Virus record (IMG/VR): IMGVR_UViG_3300037010_000295
Span: 1-36,682 of that record
DNA from: a virus
Reading direction: 5' to 3' (one strand)
DNA: 36,682 bases
Shown: piece after piece, positions 1 through 8,300 of the stretch
Position numbering within the stretch: the first letter of the stretch is position 1
Layout of the letters: the number at the start of each line of letters is the position of its first letter
Notes under the pieces: model-generated
Databases searched by the model: none
Told to the model about the DNA's origin: nothing
The model's input: the letters and a program-made list of their open reading frames with translations, nothing else
Made by a program: the position numbers and the translations under genes

Positions 1-678
1 ACCTTAAATACAGAATATCCAAAGTTATTTGTAATACACATTATATTAGGTTACAGGGTCCCACTAGTTGGTACCAACCCTGACGGTAAAGATATGGAAA
101 AACTATATGGAATTGCTAAATCAGATAAAGTCCGTATGTTTAACAATATGAAAACAAATAAAAAGTTCCAAAATATAATAGGGTATTGTTGGAAAGTGCG
201 CTATACGGCAGTACGTGGATTTCACTACCAATTCTTTTTCTTTTATGATGGCACAGTGGTTAGTGCTGAGTCACAAGTAGTTACAGATATCACAGACTAC
301 TGGCATAAAGTTACTGGTGGGAGAGGTAGGTTTTTTAACAATGTATTTCTATACGGAAACACGTGGTTATTTAACTCTACAAATTTATCAGTGATTGACA
401 ACCTAAAAAAGAAATTAGCTGAGATCGCTGATTTAAGTGACTACTCGTTAGTCGAGGAAACTATCAAGGGTAAGACGTTTGGTAAATCAGAATCTCGACC
501 AAAATGTAAAAAGGTCGAAAAGCCATTAGAGTGTGACATTAAAAGTGTTGCAGAGCGATATGATGAGTTAGAAGCTAGAAGTAAAAAACAAACACAAGCT
601 CTGCCGATAACAGTTGGTGAAGCATATCGAGGTAGGTTTATACAGTTAGACCCACCACTTCGGAAAAAAGGAAAATGA
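1..678 (+). CDS. YagK/YfjJ (inovirus Gp2)-like protein, 5' end outside the window
   Basis: The frame is open from the first base to TGA at 676-678 (225 codons), so the gene begins upstream; the ATG at 94 is internal or an alternative start without a clear ribosome site. The central part reads GY-x-WK-x2-Y, then RGFHY, FFFYDG, DI-x2-YW and GGRGRFFNN. That order and spacing match the YagK/YfjJ C-terminal family, also called inovirus Gp2, found in prophages, satellites and filamentous phages and thought to act in replication. The C-terminal ~60 residues are charged and lysine-rich with no recognised fold. The next gene starts one base after the stop, so the two are probably co-translated. The family call is from motif recall; the role here is unknown. 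Confidence 0.6.
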   Translation, partial: TLNTEYPKLFVIHIILGYRVPLVGTNPDGKDMEKLYGIAKSDKVRMFNNMKTNKKFQNIIGYCWKVRYTAVRGFHYQFFFFYDGTVVSAESQVVTDITDYWHKVTGGRGRFFNNVFLYGNTWLFNSTNLSVIDNLKKKLAEIADLSDYSLVEETIKGKTFGKSESRPKCKKVEKPLECDIKSVAERYDELEARSKKQTQALPITVGEAYRGRFIQLDPPLRKKGK

Positions 679-679
679 A

Positions 680-1090
680 ATGATTAAAGAAGATGACTTA
701 AAAGAAGTGTTACGTGAAAAACGGGTTGCATTACGACTCCTTAGATACATGAATAAGACGTTGGCTAAATTGGAAGAAATCATTGGTTTCCCCTTAGACA
801 ATCTAAGGTTAGATGACTTAGGTACAGACAATGACCTCTACTACCGCAACTCAAGGTTTACATATACATTTAGTGTACGTAGGTATTACATTTCATATAA
901 CCTTGAATGGTATTTTCGATACATACAAGGTAAGGGGTTTTATTATTGGATTAAAGAATCTGATAATAACCGTTACGATACGCGACAAGGATATAGTGAA
1001 AATCTAGCAGTTAAACTAGGTACTATGGTTAACAACACTACATTAATTAACACGCTGATATCACACAAAGTGGCTATCGGTAGATATTAA
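680..1090 (+). CDS. hypothetical protein (136 aa)
   Basis: I do not recognise this protein. The start ATG follows the previous stop by one base and has purine-rich GGAAAA upstream. The first ~45 residues are charged and probably helical. The middle is rich in Tyr, Phe and Arg (for example FTYTFSVRRYY), as in many small phage proteins with a beta core. There is no signal peptide or membrane segment. Its tight spacing with the Gp2-like gene suggests the two share a transcript. Confidence 0.7.
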   Translation: MIKEDDLKEVLREKRVALRLLRYMNKTLAKLEEIIGFPLDNLRLDDLGTDNDLYYRNSRFTYTFSVRRYYISYNLEWYFRYIQGKGFYYWIKESDNNRYDTRQGYSENLAVKLGTMVNNTTLINTLISHKVAIGRY

Positions 1091-1115
1091 ACATTTAAAT
1101 TAAGAGGTTATTATC

Positions 1116-1605
1116 ATGGCACAAACATTTGGTATTGATGGAAGAAAAAGAGTTTAACTCTGTGTTAAATAAAATCGTATCGAACGATACACTTTTTTCG
1201 GAGTGTGTTACACGTGTGGCTTCAGCCGATTATGAAACTGTTACTAAATGGTTACAATGGACAAGTCCAACTGAGCAGAAGATTGAAACGTTTATCGGTT
1301 TGTTCATTTGGGTACAACACAATTTTACAACACCGAATGCCATGTATCCCATTGAGGAGTATAATCTTTGCAATGGTCCTGTAAATCATAATTTTTAACA
1401 GGACAGTATACCTCTTACCGGAACTAAATATTCCGATGGATATTACTCGTACTATCGCGACGATAGTAAACGTAAAGTGTCTACAGAACCCTCCGTCCAA
1501 GCAGTTGTGGTTACTACAGCTAACCCTGAAGCAGCGGGAGAATTAAAAGCCGAAAGAAAGGCTGCTAAAGCATTAGCGGGTGCTGCTAAAAAAGCAAAAG
1601 TCTAA
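1116..1605 (+). pseudogene. broken small gene: frame change near the start and an in-frame TAA
   Basis: A good ribosome site (AAGAGG, 1102-1107) precedes ATG 1116, but that frame ends after 13 codons (MAQTFGIDGRKRV). Another frame, with an ATG at 1138, then encodes about 86 residues to TAA 1396-1398. The same frame continues open for 68 more codons to TAA 1603-1605 and ends in an Ala/Lys-rich tail (AAKALAGAAKKAKV) typical of a real C-terminus. The simplest reading is one gene of about 160 codons carrying one frameshift and one nonsense change. Sequencing error, programmed frameshifting with readthrough, or separate tiny genes cannot be excluded. Product unknown. Confidence 0.5.
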
Positions 1606-1620
1606 AAGTCTATACTGTCA

Positions 1621-1667
1621 ATAGTGGACATGAGGAATATTCCTCATGTCCACTATGTTTTTTTTTT
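1621..1667 (+). terminator. intrinsic terminator, perfect palindrome plus T-run
   Basis: Bases 1621-1656 form a perfect 36-nt palindrome (GTGGACATGAGGAA with its complement), followed by ten T from 1658. It closes the transcript before terL. Its stem core GTGGACATGAG recurs in the terminator at 8252. Confidence 0.9.
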
Positions 1668-1746
1668 GATTCAAACCCGAACAATACTGTGACTCTACAA
1701 CGCACGCCTTTACTAGCGTGCTTAACTCTAATTCACGGTGTAAAAC

Positions 1747-3903
1747 ATGATCCTACATTTAGCAGATTGGGATAAATACCCTAAAGCTATAGTTGATGAC
1801 CAGACCACTAACAGCACATGGTTACGTACAGCTAAACTGTTACATTCAATGGGAGTTAAAAACTACTACTTCCACCTAGCACTTTTAGACCCTACACTTC
1901 AAGGTGTAGATCCGTTCTCACCAGATTTAACAGCAGAACAAATCTTTCGTATTCAACGAGAACTTAAAACAAACCCATGGTATTACTTTAGGGAAATCGC
2001 CAGATTACCAGATGGTAATAACCCGGTCCAATTTAGATTAACTAGACCAATTCTTGCGTTGTTCTGGTGTATCTTTATCGGTATCACATTCTTTTTAATT
2101 ATGCCTCGACAGATTGGTAAGACTGCAGCTATGACACACATGCACAATTACCTTAGAGATTACTATTATCGTAACCGTAGTACGTTTCTTTTTACTAAAA
2201 GTAGTAAACTTTTAAAAGAAACAATTGGTGATATGAAAGCGTATCAGGATTTATATCCTCCGTTAATATCGCCGGTTATAAAACATGGTAAAAATAAAGA
2301 TGCAGATAATTACGAGCTAGTGACCTGTAATATGTGGAATAATACTACAGCAACAGACATTGGTCACGAGCCAGTGGTGGCGGCAGAGAACGTTGCTCGT
2401 GGTGGCAAATACCCATTTATCCATGCTGATGAACCTTGCTGGACAGTTAACGCGCATCTTTCCATTCCACAGATGCAATTTGCAACTGGTGCATATAGAG
2501 AACAAGCTGAGGCCAATGGTGAAATTAACTGTGACGTATACACTAGTACACCAGGTTACTTAGACACTCCACATGGGGCATTCGCATACGGTATGTTAAT
2601 GGCAGGTATGTACTGGAACGATATGTTATATGACGCTGGTAGCAAAGAAGCTGCTAGAGAAATGGTGATGCAAAACTCACCTAGTGGAAAGTGTATTATC
2701 AACGGAACATTTAACCATAGACAATCTGGTAAAGATGATGCGTGGTTACGTAACCGTATATCTAAAACCACTGCTGATATTGAAAACATAGAAAACAACC
2801 TTTTAAACAAATGGTCTAAAGGTTCACTAGCTATGCTTTTAACTAAAAGACAAGTGGACATTGTCTCACGGTCTGAGATGGATGTATTGCACACTGAGGT
2901 TAGCAACGACAAATTCTTATTTGATTGGTTTATAGAAGAATCTGAAATTGCTAGTTTTATGGCAAATGGTCAGTTTGGGATTGGGCTTGATACAAGTCAA
3001 ATCGTTGGGCAAGATGCTAACGGTTTAGTGTTATTAGATTTTAAAGATTTAGCGGTAGTAGCTAGATGTCGTGTATCGGTTGGTAACATATTCACGTACG
3101 TTGAATGGCTACTGGCTGTACTAATAGCATACCCCACTACAACCCTTATCATTGAGAATAAACAGTCTGCCCAGTCTATGTTAGACATTATTGCTTTGCG
3201 TTTAATAGAAGCCGGTATAGACCCATTTAAACGCATATATAACCGGGTGGTTAGTGAACACGAGGGGGTACCAGAGGATTACGAGTTTATTAAACTCAAC
3301 TGGCGGAACCCCACAACGTATGAAACATACAAAAAGTATTTTGGATTCAGTACAAACAAAGCTAATAGACAGTTTTTATATGATACTGTTATTCAGAATG
3401 CATTAGATTCTGCTGGTCACTTAGTGAGAGACCCACAACTCTCAGAAGAATTACGTGGGTTGGTTGTTAAGAACCGTAGAGTAGACCACGCTAAGGGTGG
3501 ACATGACGATTTAGTGTTTGGTTGGATGTTAGCACACTGGTTTATTAAACATAGTAAGAATTTACAGTATTATGGAATTACATCAGCTTATGCTTTGTCT
3601 ATGGTTTCAGATAATGGCGCAGTGTTAACTACACATGAGTTAGCAAACAGATGCACTGCTAATATTTTAAAACTTGAGATTAATAAACTTAAAGAAAATC
3701 TTAAACAAAGCATCTCTGTAATTGAAAACATGAGAGATGAAAAGATATTGGCGATAAAATTAAACGAGCTAAAGTTAACTGGCGACACGTCGTTATCGTT
3801 AGATTCAATAATGACAGAGATAGCTGAAAATAAATCTGGTCGTACTAACCTAAGAAACTCTATGGTAAAGTTACAGCAACAACGTATGTATAATCGTAGG
3901 TAA
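1747..3903 (+). CDS. terL: terminase large subunit (packaging ATPase/nuclease)
   Basis: This is the motor that cuts and pumps phage DNA into the prohead. The P-loop is PRQIGKT at residues ~120-126 and the Walker B segment FIHADEP at ~224-230. The RNase H-like nuclease has LDTSQ at ~414, IIENK near residue 469 and a GGHDD signature at ~584-588. At 718 aa it fits phiKZ-like large terminases (phiKZ gp25). The C-terminal ~110 residues are helical and charged. The ATG at 1747 has only a weak GGTG ribosome site. The 140-nt leader after the previous terminator holds a small hairpin with arms GCACGC and GCGTGC. There is no sign of a frame break or intein. Confidence 0.93.
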   Translation: MILHLADWDKYPKAIVDDQTTNSTWLRTAKLLHSMGVKNYYFHLALLDPTLQGVDPFSPDLTAEQIFRIQRELKTNPWYYFREIARLPDGNNPVQFRLTRPILALFWCIFIGITFFLIMPRQIGKTAAMTHMHNYLRDYYYRNRSTFLFTKSSKLLKETIGDMKAYQDLYPPLISPVIKHGKNKDADNYELVTCNMWNNTTATDIGHEPVVAAENVARGGKYPFIHADEPCWTVNAHLSIPQMQFATGAYREQAEANGEINCDVYTSTPGYLDTPHGAFAYGMLMAGMYWNDMLYDAGSKEAAREMVMQNSPSGKCIINGTFNHRQSGKDDAWLRNRISKTTADIENIENNLLNKWSKGSLAMLLTKRQVDIVSRSEMDVLHTEVSNDKFLFDWFIEESEIASFMANGQFGIGLDTSQIVGQDANGLVLLDFKDLAVVARCRVSVGNIFTYVEWLLAVLIAYPTTTLIIENKQSAQSMLDIIALRLIEAGIDPFKRIYNRVVSEHEGVPEDYEFIKLNWRNPTTYETYKKYFGFSTNKANRQFLYDTVIQNALDSAGHLVRDPQLSEELRGLVVKNRRVDHAKGGHDDLVFGWMLAHWFIKHSKNLQYYGITSAYALSMVSDNGAVLTTHELANRCTANILKLEINKLKENLKQSISVIENMRDEKILAIKLNELKLTGDTSLSLDSIMTEIAENKSGRTNLRNSMVKLQQQRMYNRR

Positions 3904-3962
3904 ACGGTTTACAATATTTTGTAACAAAACAATGTTATATTTTTTTACATAGGAGAAACACA

Positions 3963-4805
3963 ATGGCAATTCAAAAAGGTTCAACCGGTGATAACGTTAA
4001 ACGTTTACAAACACGTTTAGGTATAACGTCAGACGGTGTTTTCGGCGACGCTACTACCATGGCAGTTAAGGCTTGGCAAAAAGCAAACAATTTAGAAGAC
4101 GATGGTATTGTCGGTAACATTAGTTGGAATATGTTATTTCCAAATACGGACACCGCCACCTATATGGTTACTGAAAAGTACACTGCTGGTACAATGAAAG
4201 AGGTGTTAGATAATTTTTTTTCTCACGTTATCCCAACCAAAATACTAAATCAAATTCCAGACGTTTGCATTAGATACAAAATTGATACGCCGCTACGCTT
4301 AGCACATTTTCTATCACAATGCGCAGTGGAAAGTGCTACGTTTACTAAACTTGAAGAGGATTTAAGATACTCTGGTGAACGTTTATACGAAGTGTTTAAA
4401 TCGCACTTTAAAAATCAATCAGAAGCTAATGGGTTTGCTAAACAACCGCAGCGTATAGCCAACCGAGTGTATTGTGATAGAAATGGTAACGGCTCTGAAA
4501 TAAGTGGTGATGGATGGTTATACCGCGGCAGAGGTCTAATAAACACCACTGGTAAATCCAACTATAACAGTTTGATGAAGGCCATAGGTGTAGACTTTGT
4601 AACTCACCCTGAATTAGTGGCTACAGACTACTGTGTTGAAGCGGCTGCATATTTCTTTAAATCAAATGAAATATTACCGGTGTGTGATAGAGGTGCGGAT
4701 ATTTCAACTGTAAAGAAAGTTACTAAAATTGTAAACGGTGGTTACGAGGGGTTAGATGCAAGACTGAGTATCTTCATTAAATATTACGATTTGTTATCAA
4801 ATTGA
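3963..4805 (+). CDS. endolysin: peptidoglycan-binding domain plus GH19 chitinase-like lysozyme
   Basis: Residues ~4-60 form a PG-binding type 1 domain (GSTGDNVKRLQTRLG, GVFGDATTMAVKAWQ, DGIVG). From ~65 to the end is a glycoside hydrolase 19 (lysozyme/chitinase-like) domain: FLSQCAVES, where the Glu is the likely catalytic acid, then EEDLRYSGERL, NRVYCDRNGNG and GWLYRGRGLIN. It would degrade the host cell wall at lysis. No signal peptide is visible, so release would need a holin or another route not seen here. A strong AGGAGA ribosome site lies just before ATG 3963. The gene stands alone between terL and a hairpin at 4823. A GH19 enzyme with an N-terminal binding domain differs from the transglycosylase endolysin of phiKZ (gp144). 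Confidence 0.9.
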   Translation: MAIQKGSTGDNVKRLQTRLGITSDGVFGDATTMAVKAWQKANNLEDDGIVGNISWNMLFPNTDTATYMVTEKYTAGTMKEVLDNFFSHVIPTKILNQIPDVCIRYKIDTPLRLAHFLSQCAVESATFTKLEEDLRYSGERLYEVFKSHFKNQSEANGFAKQPQRIANRVYCDRNGNGSEISGDGWLYRGRGLINTTGKSNYNSLMKAIGVDFVTHPELVATDYCVEAAAYFFKSNEILPVCDRGADISTVKKVTKIVNGGYEGLDARLSIFIKYYDLLSN

Positions 4806-4822
4806 GTAGTTAAAAACACACA

Positions 4823-4855
4823 GTCACACCGACACAAAGTTTGTGTCGGTGTGAC
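4823..4855 (+). terminator. 16-bp hairpin after the endolysin gene
   Basis: GTCACACCGACACAAA pairs with its complement across a single-base centre. No T-run follows, so it may be a processing site or transcript-end stabiliser rather than a classical terminator. Confidence 0.6.
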
Positions 4856-4880
4856 CTAGTTAAGTTATATGAGGTGTATA

Positions 4881-5396
4881 ATGGCTAATGTAAAACCGGG
4901 TGCTTCAGGGTCGGTTAATTTCCCTGAGCTAATGTCAGATGAAAAGTTTTATGGGTACATCAAATTGTACCATTTTATTGCTAGGCCGAGTAAAATAAAC
5001 CCACGAATAATTGAGTATAGGCCACATGAATCGTTAAACGATACAAATATACATGAGTTGCGAGATGAGACCATAGTGCTACTTAGAGACGCCTTTAACG
5101 CATATGCCCCAGACGGGTTTGAGTTTGTGGAATTTAAGTTTGTTCGTAAATCACTTAACCCACCAAAAATATTACACCGGCCAGAAGAACCGATTGTTTG
5201 TTTCTATAACGATTTATCTAACGTTGTAGTGTATAGACATGGTAAGGATATAACCAACACTATGTTCGGTATACGATTACGTTTAGCATTAGTGTGTGAA
5301 TACCCAAGGTTAAACGTAAATTATCAAATCATGTTATTGGTTAACATAGTTCGTAAACCACTTAAGAATTTAGAAACTGAAAAGTTGGATATTTAA
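4881..5396 (+). CDS. hypothetical protein (171 aa)
   Basis: I do not recognise it. ATG 4881 (MANVKPGASG) is chosen because GAGGTG lies 4 nt upstream; an in-frame ATG at 4869 would include that ribosome site. The sequence is mixed alpha/beta with hydrophobic strands (FEFVEFKFV, YQIMLLVNIV) and no membrane-length segment. It lies between two palindromic hairpins and looks like a single-gene transcript. Confidence 0.7.
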   Translation: MANVKPGASGSVNFPELMSDEKFYGYIKLYHFIARPSKINPRIIEYRPHESLNDTNIHELRDETIVLLRDAFNAYAPDGFEFVEFKFVRKSLNPPKILHRPEEPIVCFYNDLSNVVVYRHGKDITNTMFGIRLRLALVCEYPRLNVNYQIMLLVNIVRKPLKNLETEKLDI

Positions 5397-5410
5397 TAGT
5401 CGTAAAAAAG

Positions 5411-5448
5411 CACCAGTGCCTACACAGACATCTGTGTAGGCACTGGTG
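5411..5448 (+). terminator. 18-bp hairpin after the 171-aa gene
   Basis: CACCAGTGCCTACACAGA pairs perfectly with its complement. The tail is AAAATTC rather than a T-run, so the role (terminator or stabilising 3' end) is uncertain. Between here and 5595 I see no supported gene. Confidence 0.6.
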
Positions 5449-5601
5449 TAAAATTCACTTAAAACATTTAGAGGTAGGTATTACGACTGTATCAGTTGCG
5501 CGTACGTTGGCATTCGAGTGTGCAACCTTGCAGTGTCTAACATTACATTCGTGGGCGTAAATTAACTAGCGAGGTCAGACTAATCAATTTGAGAATGTGG
5601 T

Positions 5602-5706
5602 GTACCGTAAGCGCGAATTTGGCTCAGCTGATAAAAGAATTGTTGGCTGAAAAACGTGTTCGCCATCGGAATAAGCATGTAGCACAATATTCACGCGCTT
5701 CGGTAC
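5602..5706 (+). ncRNA. candidate structured RNA closed by a long stem
   Basis: GTACCG (5602-5607) and AAGCGCG (5609-5615) pair with CGCGCTT (5694-5700) and CGGTAC (5701-5706). They are separated only by one bulged T, and AAT (5616-5618) can add three more pairs with ATT (5689-5691). The ~70-nt interior is richer in G and C than the flanks and holds further short complementary pieces (GGCTCAGC, GGCTGA). A T-run follows at ~5726-5733. A 50-codon open frame (5595-5747) overlaps it but has no good ribosome site and no protein-like composition, so a structured RNA is preferred. No family is recognised. Confidence 0.35.
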
Positions 5707-5753
5707 ATAGTATTAACTATAACTTATTTTTTTATGTACATTTGTAATTCAAA

Positions 5754-5827
5754 AAAATACTTACTTATATACCATCTATTGGAGTTACCACATTAGTTTA
5801 ATTTATCTTGCTATTAGATTGTAATAG
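5754..5827 (+). repeat. 74-nt promoter/leader repeat, copy A
   Basis: This aligns without gaps to 7277-7350 with about a dozen mismatches. Shared blocks include AAAATACTTACTTATATA, CATCTATTGGAGTTA, CACATTAGTTTAA and TTGCTATTA. Both copies sit directly upstream of a plus-strand gene and carry a variant of the TATATTATCT motif. Confidence 0.85.
5768..5777 (+). promoter_or_regulatory. variant promoter motif TATACCATCT
   Basis: This occupies the same place in repeat copy A as TATATCATCT in copy B. It differs at two bases from TATATTATCT found six times elsewhere. It is 73 nt upstream of ATG 5851. Confidence 0.5.
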
Positions 5828-5850
5828 CTAATTATATTTTGGAGTAAGTT

Positions 5851-6018
5851 ATGAAAGGTTTCAACTGTGTAAAGATTGGAACGATTACTGAGTGTGATGG
5901 GTTATCTAACCTGTTTTCTAACTCGTTGTCAAATGAGACCTTTATTGGTCTAAGTGTTGATAACGAGTCCGTACTGCTTTTTTTTTACTTTGCTAATAAT
6001 GCGCGTAACGCTATATAA
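5851..6018 (+). CDS. small hypothetical protein (55 aa)
   Basis: A clear ribosome site (TTGGAGTAAGTT) precedes ATG 5851, and a promoter-like leader lies just upstream, so translation is likely. The product starts MKGFNCVKIG and ends with a hydrophobic stretch (VLLFFYFANNA). Its last 34 bases overlap the 3' end of the convergent minus-strand gene. It may be a full small gene or a 5' remnant of a longer one interrupted by that neighbour. No family recognised. Confidence 0.5.
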   Translation: MKGFNCVKIGTITECDGLSNLFSNSLSNETFIGLSVDNESVLLFFYFANNARNAI

Positions 6019-7214
6019 AAGACTACAGCGATTCGTGTACTTACCACCACGTTTACATGGACATTAATCAGTGAGTGTTCCGTAATAAAATCTATCTTTT
6101 CTTTTATGTCATCGTATTCACGTGACTTAAACCGACTAGACGATAATACGTTCTTTAATTTATTTGCCACTTCAGGAATGTTAGTTAAATGTATATTTTC
6201 TCGTTTTAATAAGGACAGCGTGAACATTATGATTTCATCTACCAATTCCGGTATATCAATGTGGTGCCCCTTTATCTTTGTGGCAGTGTAATTCTCTGAC
6301 ATAAACTGTAACACTTTAGTCAAATAGAATTCGGTTGCTGTTTTAACAGTCAATATAACTGCTTCCACTAAATCGGTTTTAATAAAGTTGTTCTTATCTG
6401 GAACAATGTGATACATTGCGTTCTTTGTATGCGCGTATGAGTTAACAGAGTCTTTTAAAATAGCCTCCCCCTCTAATACTGTAAATTTAGAGGTGGTAAT
6501 TAACTTACTTTGCTTTTCCTTAATCTCATAGAACTTATCAGTAAGACTTTGTACTAACGAGCGTAAACGTGTACTAATGTCATTTAATGCAGCAACTAAC
6601 CCTAAGTCCGGTTCAAGTGTTCTAATAGTCTTAGCGTGTAATGCGTCGTGCGCTAGGATACTTTCTGCTCTGTCATCTAACATAGCTTGCCATGAGCCAA
6701 ATCTTTTTAATTGGGATTTGTTATCCAGTGACTCATACACCATTTGTGCAACCCCTTCATCTGCTGGGTATGGGAATCGTCTGGTATGTAAGCTACTTAA
6801 AATTTTATACTGTAAACCCATTAACGCAGCGGTAGCTAAAATCATTTTTTCTTTTTCGGGTAGGTCAGAAATCAACGCTCTATAAACTACCCATAGAAAC
6901 GATAAGTTAATTGCATCAGATGACACCTTATATGAACGGTTAATATCAGGTAAGTCATATAAGTCGGATTGTAGTTTATCGTAATCGATGATTTGTAAAA
7001 CTTCATGTTTCCACATATAGAAATCTTCATTGACCATTACAAACGGATATGTGCCGATTAAGTTTCCACCTAAAAAATTAATGTGGTCGCGTAGTCTGTC
7101 TGATTTTCTTGCAATATCTCTAACCCAAGATACAACAGCTAGTGAAAACTTTCTATCGATCGGTCTCGTGCAGTGTTCATTAAATATAGCTAGAACGGAA
7201 TTTTCTTTAATCAT
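5985..7214 (-). CDS. hypothetical protein (409 aa)
   Basis: I do not recognise it. ATG at 7214 has AAAAAGGAAAC as ribosome site on the minus strand. The protein looks mainly alpha-helical with charged helices; residues ~205-250 (from ISTRLRSLVQ on) could form a short coiled coil, and the C-terminus is hydrophobic (VVFYIALRALLA). It is one of four minus-strand genes in the window. Its start lies back to back with the promoter-like region at 7277-7350. There is no catalytic motif to assign a role; a virion or internal head protein is possible but unsupported. Confidence 0.75.
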   Translation of the reverse strand: MIKENSVLAIFNEHCTRPIDRKFSLAVVSWVRDIARKSDRLRDHINFLGGNLIGTYPFVMVNEDFYMWKHEVLQIIDYDKLQSDLYDLPDINRSYKVSSDAINLSFLWVVYRALISDLPEKEKMILATAALMGLQYKILSSLHTRRFPYPADEGVAQMVYESLDNKSQLKRFGSWQAMLDDRAESILAHDALHAKTIRTLEPDLGLVAALNDISTRLRSLVQSLTDKFYEIKEKQSKLITTSKFTVLEGEAILKDSVNSYAHTKNAMYHIVPDKNNFIKTDLVEAVILTVKTATEFYLTKVLQFMSENYTATKIKGHHIDIPELVDEIIMFTLSLLKRENIHLTNIPEVANKLKNVLSSSRFKSREYDDIKEKIDFITEHSLINVHVNVVVSTRIAVVFYIALRALLAK

Positions 7215-7276
7215 TGTAGTTTCCTTTTTAAACTAGGGTTTGTACCATATAAGATTTACAACTGAAGTTAACTCGA

Positions 7277-7350
7277 AAAATACTTACTTATATATCATCT
7301 ATTGGAGTTAACACATTAGTTTAACTTCTGTTGCTATTACAGGTTAATAG
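7277..7350 (+). repeat. 74-nt promoter/leader repeat, copy B
   Basis: Second copy of the leader at 5754-5827. It lies between a minus-strand gene (start 7214) and a plus-strand gene (start 7370), so duplication may have created or moved a divergent promoter. Confidence 0.85.
7291..7300 (+). promoter_or_regulatory. promoter motif TATATCATCT
   Basis: One mismatch from TATATTATCT; 70 nt upstream of ATG 7370 and 77 nt from the divergent start at 7214. Confidence 0.6.
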
Positions 7351-7369
7351 TTTATTACATAGGTGTATT

Positions 7370-7930
7370 ATGAAAAAGTTAAATTCGATCTTCAATACTG
7401 AAACTATAGAACTGGCAAATATTTTGCCGTTATTAATCACTTCCACAAATTCAGAAACCTTAACCCGCAATTGGGTTAACGGTAAGCGACTAGGTCGCAA
7501 AAACCCACTGACCATCTTTATGCTGGGTGGGCTACTTAAAATGGTTCACGACGACCTTAAGTATATTAAATTAAGTCAAACGACTGAATTAGAAAGAGAG
7601 TTTGACACCGCTATATCTGCGGTGGTGGCGGTAGTTGAATTCTCTAAGTTCGATGTCAGTAAGTTAGATGTCGATAAACTATGGCATGATATATCGTATC
7701 ATGTAAATGTGTATCTAGTAGAGCGTAATGCTCCACGTTTCATAGGTAGAGTATGGGATACAATCAGCGGCGCGATATATTTAGTTGATGTAACTATAGC
7801 CTCTGCAATAGAAGCACAATTAAACGAACACATTGTACATCACGTTATGACGGTACTTGATCGCATAGTACCTAAAACTAAATGGTCGTGGTTAGACCGC
7901 ACGGGAGGTTCACGTGGTAATCGTCGATGA
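7370..7930 (+). CDS. hypothetical protein (186 aa)
   Basis: I do not recognise it. ATG 7370 (MKKLNSIFNT) is chosen because AGGTG lies 4 nt upstream; a longer TTG-start frame from 7331 would run through the leader repeat. The protein is mainly helical with hydrophobic segments (ILPLLITS, FMLGGLLKMV) too short or too polar for clear membrane helices. Its end overlaps the next gene's GTG start by 17 nt, so the two are translationally coupled. Confidence 0.7.
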   Translation: MKKLNSIFNTETIELANILPLLITSTNSETLTRNWVNGKRLGRKNPLTIFMLGGLLKMVHDDLKYIKLSQTTELEREFDTAISAVVAVVEFSKFDVSKLDVDKLWHDISYHVNVYLVERNAPRFIGRVWDTISGAIYLVDVTIASAIEAQLNEHIVHHVMTVLDRIVPKTKWSWLDRTGGSRGNRR

Positions 7931-8246
7931 AGGTGTTTCAAGGTTCATTACATACCTACTTGTTCGTGCAGGTAGTTGGACTTGCATTGTATACGCAAAC
8001 CACAACTACATCACCCAGAAATTTACCATCGGCGATATAGCCCCCGGTAAAAATGGGGAACTTCCAGATTGGAGAAGTTTGGAAGATGTAGAATTTGACT
8101 GCAAACGAGACCTTCGTGAAGCAGTCAAAAAGCTCTTGATTAAAGCAAGATCTAACATTGCCGACGGGTATATGGCTATTACAGTCGTAGTACCACGTAA
8201 GAAAATATTGGAGGTTAGAAAGTACCTCCACAATTTAGAAGCGTGA
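7914..8246 (+). CDS. hypothetical protein (110 aa)
   Basis: GTG 7914 is the start: a strong GGGAGG sits 6 nt upstream, inside the previous gene. The sequence looks alpha/beta (TYLLVRAGSWTCIVYANH, then a helical REAVKKLLIKARS and a strand MAITVVVPRK). No family recognised. It ends just before a strong terminator, closing a two-gene unit with its upstream neighbour. Confidence 0.7.
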   Translation: MVIVDEGVSRFITYLLVRAGSWTCIVYANHNYITQKFTIGDIAPGKNGELPDWRSLEDVEFDCKRDLREAVKKLLIKARSNIADGYMAITVVVPRKKILEVRKYLHNLEA

Positions 8247-8251
8247 CAATC

Positions 8252-8299
8252 TGTGTGGACATGAGAATATTCTCATGTCCACACATTGTTTTTTTTTTG
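8252..8299 (+). terminator. intrinsic terminator, perfect palindrome plus T-run
   Basis: Bases 8252-8285 are a perfect 34-nt palindrome (TGTGTGGACATGAGAAT and complement), then 11 T. It shares the GTGGACATGAG core with the terminator at 1621. It separates convergent genes; the T-run serves the plus strand. Confidence 0.9.
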
Positions 8300-8300
8300 T

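Noticed and set aside
3963-4805. Endolysin as a recent acquisition
   Set aside because: A GH19 lysin differs from that of phiKZ, but base and codon use look like the neighbours and no flanking repeats mark an insertion.
5595-5747. 50-codon open frame in the gap before 5754
   Set aside because: It has no convincing ribosome site, unusual composition and complete overlap with the long inverted repeat, so a structured RNA is favoured.
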